From: Urechis unicinctus
Lineage: Eukaryota > Annelida > Polychaeta > Xenopneusta > Urechidae
Assembly (NCBI GenBank): GCA_034190875.2
Contig: CM067345.1
Location: 23,097,438-23,161,437, forward strand
Direction: 5' to 3'
Length of the DNA stretch: 64,000 nt
Part shown: positions 60,830 to 64,000 of the stretch, piece by piece
Layout: every line of letters starts with the position of its first letter
Numbering within the stretch: position 1 is the stretch's first letter
The notes under the pieces: model-generated
Databases searched by the model: none
The model's input: only the letters and a program-made list of their open reading frames with translations
Told to the model about the DNA's origin: nothing
Translations under genes and position numbers: made by a program

Positions 60830-61110
60830 CTCTCCACACTCCCTCCCCCAACTCGTCTCTCCACACGCCCTCCCCCAACTCGTCTCTCCACACTCCCTCC
60901 CCCAACTCGTCTCTCCACACTCCCTCCCCCAACTCGTCTCTCCACACTCCCTCCCCCAACTCGTCTCTCCACACGCCCTCCCCAACTCGTCTCTCCACAC
61001 TCACTCCCTCAACTCGTCTCTCCACACGCCCTCCCCACTCCCTCCAACTCGTCTCTCCACACGCCCTCCCCAACTCGTCTCTCCACACGCATCCCTCCCT
61101 TCCCCCCTCC
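60830..61110. repeat. 28-bp polypyrimidine minisatellite
   Basis: Units such as CTCCCTCCCCCAACTCGTCT followed by CTCCACAC, about ten in number, with length variants. Almost purine-free on the plus strand apart from AA and G in fixed positions. Confidence 0.93.
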
Positions 61111-61129
61111 CTTACCCCCACCCAACCTC

Positions 61130-62670
61130 TACTCTACCCCTTTCCCGTACACACACTACTCCCTAACACTACCTCCCTTTCCCGTCTCCCTCCTCAACCC
61201 CCTCCCAACTCTACTCTCCTTTCCCGTACTCCTTAGAACCTCTCTCTAACACTACCCCTCCCAACACTACCTCTTTCCGGTACTCCCTCCTCAACCCCCT
61301 CCCAACTCTACTTCTCCTTTCCCGTACACGCTCCTTACCCCTCCCAACTCTACTTCTCCTTTCCCGTACACACTTCTTACCCCTCCCAACACACTACAAA
61401 ACTCTCTTTCCCGTACCTTTCCCGTACTCTACTCCTCCTCACACGCTCCTCCCCCTCTCCCAACTCTACTTCTCCTTTCCCGTACACGCTCCTTACCCCT
61501 CCCAACTCTACTTCTCCTTTCCCGTACACGCTCCTTACCCCTGCCAACACTACATCTCCTTTCCCGTACACGCTCCACACCTCTCCCAACGCTACCTATC
61601 CTTTCCGGTACTCCCTCCTCAACCCCCTCCCAACTCTACTTTTCCTTTCCCGTACACCCTCCCCCTCCTTACCCCTCCCAACTCTACTTCTCCTTTCCCG
61701 TACACGCTCTCCCCCTTACTTCTCCTTTCCCGTACACCTCCTTACCCAAACTCTACTTCTCCTTTCCCGTACACGCTCCTTACCCCCCAACTCTACTTCT
61801 CCTTTCCCGTACACTCCTTACCCCTCAACTCTCTACTTCTCCTTTCTCGTTCCCGTACTCCCTCCTCCCAACCCTCTACTCTACTCTCCTTTCCCGTACA
61901 CGCTCCTTACCCCTCCCAACTCTACATCTCCTTTCCCGTACACGCTCCTTACCCCTCCCAACTCTACTTCTCTTTTCCCGTACTCCCTCCTCACCCCCTC
62001 CCAACTCTACTCCTTTCCCGCTCCTTACCCCTCCCAACTCTACTTCTCCTTTCCCGTACACGCTCCTTACCCCTGCCAACACTACCTCTCCTTTCCCGTA
62101 CACGCTCCTTCCCTCCAACTCTACCTCCTCCCAACACTCCTTACCCCCTCCCAACTTACTCTCCTTTCCCGTACTCCCTCTTCACTCCTCCCCCAACACT
62201 CCCAACTCTACTTCTCCTTTCCCTCCTTACCCCTACTCCCTCTCCTTTCCCGTACCCCTCCCACCTCCCAACTCCCAACTTACTACCAACTCTACTCTCC
62301 TTTCCCGTACACCTCTCCTTTCCCCCGTACTCCTCTTCACCTCCTTTCCCACGCACCAACCTCCCCAACTCTCCTTTCCCGTACTCCCTCTTCACCTCTC
62401 CCAACACTACCTCTCCTTTCCTGTACTCCCTCTTCACCTCTCCTAACACTACCTCTCCTTTCCTGTACTCCCTCTTCACCTCTCCCAACACCACCTCTCC
62501 TTTCCTGTACTCCCTCTTCACCTCTCCTAACACTACCTCTCCTTTCCTGTACTCCCTCTTCACCTCTCCCAGCACTACCTCTCCTTCTCACCCCCTGCTA
62601 CATCCTTTCCTACACCTCTCCCAGCATTACCTCTCCTTCTCACCCCCTGCTACATTTCCTACACTATCTC
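61130..62670. repeat. 42/43-bp polypyrimidine minisatellite complex
   Basis: Degenerate units of CCCCTCCCAACTCTACTTCT followed by CCTTTCCCGTACACGCTCCTTAC (about 43 bp) over 61200-62150. More regular 42-bp units (CTCCCAACACTACCTCTCCT then TTCCTGTACTCCCTCTTCACCT) follow at about 62380-62580. The long minus-strand frames (up to 139 codons, Tyr-Arg-Lys-Gly-Glu-Val repeats) arise from the 42-bp unit. Confidence 0.93.
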
Positions 62671-63520
62671 CACTCGTTGCAGCGCTTCTATTGATTTTTG
62701 TCTGTTCTACTGCAATAGACAGACATCTATACTATCTTATTGCTCGTTCCTTAACAAATTATACCTTCCGCAGGGCACTGGTCATACAGCTGTATTTCTT
62801 TTGCTGCAGGACGTGGCATCGATTGTGACCGCTGGTTATTACAGCGGGTTTGATTTATGGTTCATGGTGGTACAGCCCTTCTCGCAGCCGGCATCCTGTG
62901 TGCTATGGGGTAGCCATATCGGTGTGTGTTGCACTATTCTTTTATCATCATCATGTAAGGTTTTCTAGTTACATCTATGAGGGGTAATAAAGGGATGTTC
63001 CAGACAGCGAATTGCACATAAGATATTCAAGATTATGAAAAAAAAAAACCGAAGCCACTCAAAACGTTATCATCTTCGTTTGTGCAGCCTTGGTGGTTTT
63101 TATTAATTCATGCGCCTAATCCATTGTATTATTTCGACCTTGTGCCCTGCATCAATGCACGCCAACGCATGTCCCTCCTCAAGCCCTTCACACACCCCAC
63201 ACTGTTTACTGCCGGCTGACATCTCATAAATCATACACCCACAACACAAGTTTTAGAATATTTTAGTATATTGTGTCTTATTTACTTATATATCATAAAA
63301 TTCATGTCGTAAGTTATGTTTACGAACTGCTTCTTCATCATAAATTCAGCTTTAGCACACTTTGCTGCGTCATAACACCCATGAGTACCATGTATTCCGT
63401 ACTACAGTGTAGGTCATTGGTCATCCTTATTGCGATTGTACAGTAAAGATTATTGAAAACTGTGGACGGTTCAACATATATCTCTATTACTTACATCATA
63501 TCGTTGTATTGTAAATTCCC
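62671..63520. other. Intergenic DNA, no gene recognised
   Basis: Single-copy-looking sequence between two tandem arrays; no ORF above background. Confidence 0.5.
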
Positions 63521-64000
63521 ACTCTTCCCCCCTTCCTTAACCTCGTCTTTACCTTACATCTTCCTCTCCTTTATCTCATCTATCTGTCCATGTTGCCATC
63601 TTCCCCTCATTTATCTAATCTCTGTCCATTTTGCCATCTTCCCCATCCTTTATCTCATCTCTCTGTCCATGTTGTCATCTTAAACTCCTTTATCTCATCT
63701 CTCTGTCCATATTGCCATCTTCCCTCATCCTTGTCCATCTCTTCCCCTCCTTTATCTCATCTCTCTGTCCATGTTGTCATCTTCCCCTCCTTTATCTCAT
63801 CTCTCTGTCCATGTTGTCATCTTCCTCTCCTTTATCTCATCTCTCTGTCCATGTTGTCATCTTCCCCTCCTTTATCTCATCTCTCTGTCCATGTTGTCAT
63901 CTTCCCCTCCTTTATCTCATCTCTCTGTTCATGTTGTCATCTTCCCCTCCTTTATCTCGTCTCTCTGTTTATCCATGTTTGTCATCTTCCTCTCCTTTAT
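63520..64000. repeat. 40-bp polypyrimidine minisatellite, continues past the window
   Basis: Units of CCCCTCCTTTATCTCATCTC followed by TCTGTCCATGTTGTCATCTT, irregular at first and regular from about 63740. The array is still running at the last base, so its full size is unknown. Confidence 0.93.

Noticed and set aside
60760-62591. Long frames (up to 158 codons) on both strands
   Set aside because: Products of the 28- and 42/43-bp polypyrimidine minisatellites.

Overview
This window is eukaryotic nuclear DNA, almost certainly from an animal and most likely a marine invertebrate; I cannot fix the phylum. The evidence is one intron-containing gene with clean GT-AG junctions whose protein is a metazoan-type UBE2J1, CR1/Jockey-like non-LTR retrotransposon pieces, and a decayed Polinton/Maverick-class (virus-like) element. 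The DNA is visibly AT-rich and rich in microsatellites and minisatellites. Outside the one gene, nearly all open frames are chance or repeat translations.

Layout. 1-18.5 kb: mostly unannotatable AT-rich intergenic DNA, with a 79-bp triplication (8.75 kb), a foldback/MITE-like element (10.4 kb), a large TA-rich microsatellite (13.3-14.0 kb) and a GC-richer patch with a broken ORF (14.0-14.8 kb). 18.58-30.03 kb: a very large imperfect inverted duplication (two homologous blocks per arm, about 3 kb central spacer, (TA)n runs in both arms). The right arm carries extra sequence with a reverse-transcriptase fragment and a (GA)n/(GACA)n tract. 29.56-37.70 kb: a degenerate, internally deleted Polinton/adintovirus-like element bounded by roughly 390-bp inverted repeats. 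It keeps fragments of a family-B DNA polymerase, a retroviral-type integrase, a packaging ATPase, a major capsid-like protein and several unidentified proteins. One of its genes is split by a TTAA-targeting MITE, which recurs at 38.2-39.0 kb. 39.51-39.84 kb: a compact 316-bp insertion with poly-G and poly-C ends, six internal GTACGACG-type repeats and a 7-bp target duplication.

41.3-46.1 kb: the only confidently intact gene, a seven-exon minus-strand UBE2J1 orthologue (541 aa). It is a tail-anchored ER ubiquitin-conjugating enzyme of ER-associated degradation, with an unusually long, Ser/Thr-rich linker containing a 7-residue repeat. 46.9-52.1 kb: intergenic DNA with two non-LTR retrotransposon fragments. 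53-64 kb: a dense series of unrelated tandem repeats (18-, 32-, 15-, 28-, 42/43- and 40-bp units, plus (CAG)11 and poly-G), many strongly polypyrimidine on the plus strand; the last array runs off the window.

No rRNA, CRISPR array or convincing tRNA was seen. Family assignments rest on motif recognition by eye; no database search was possible.
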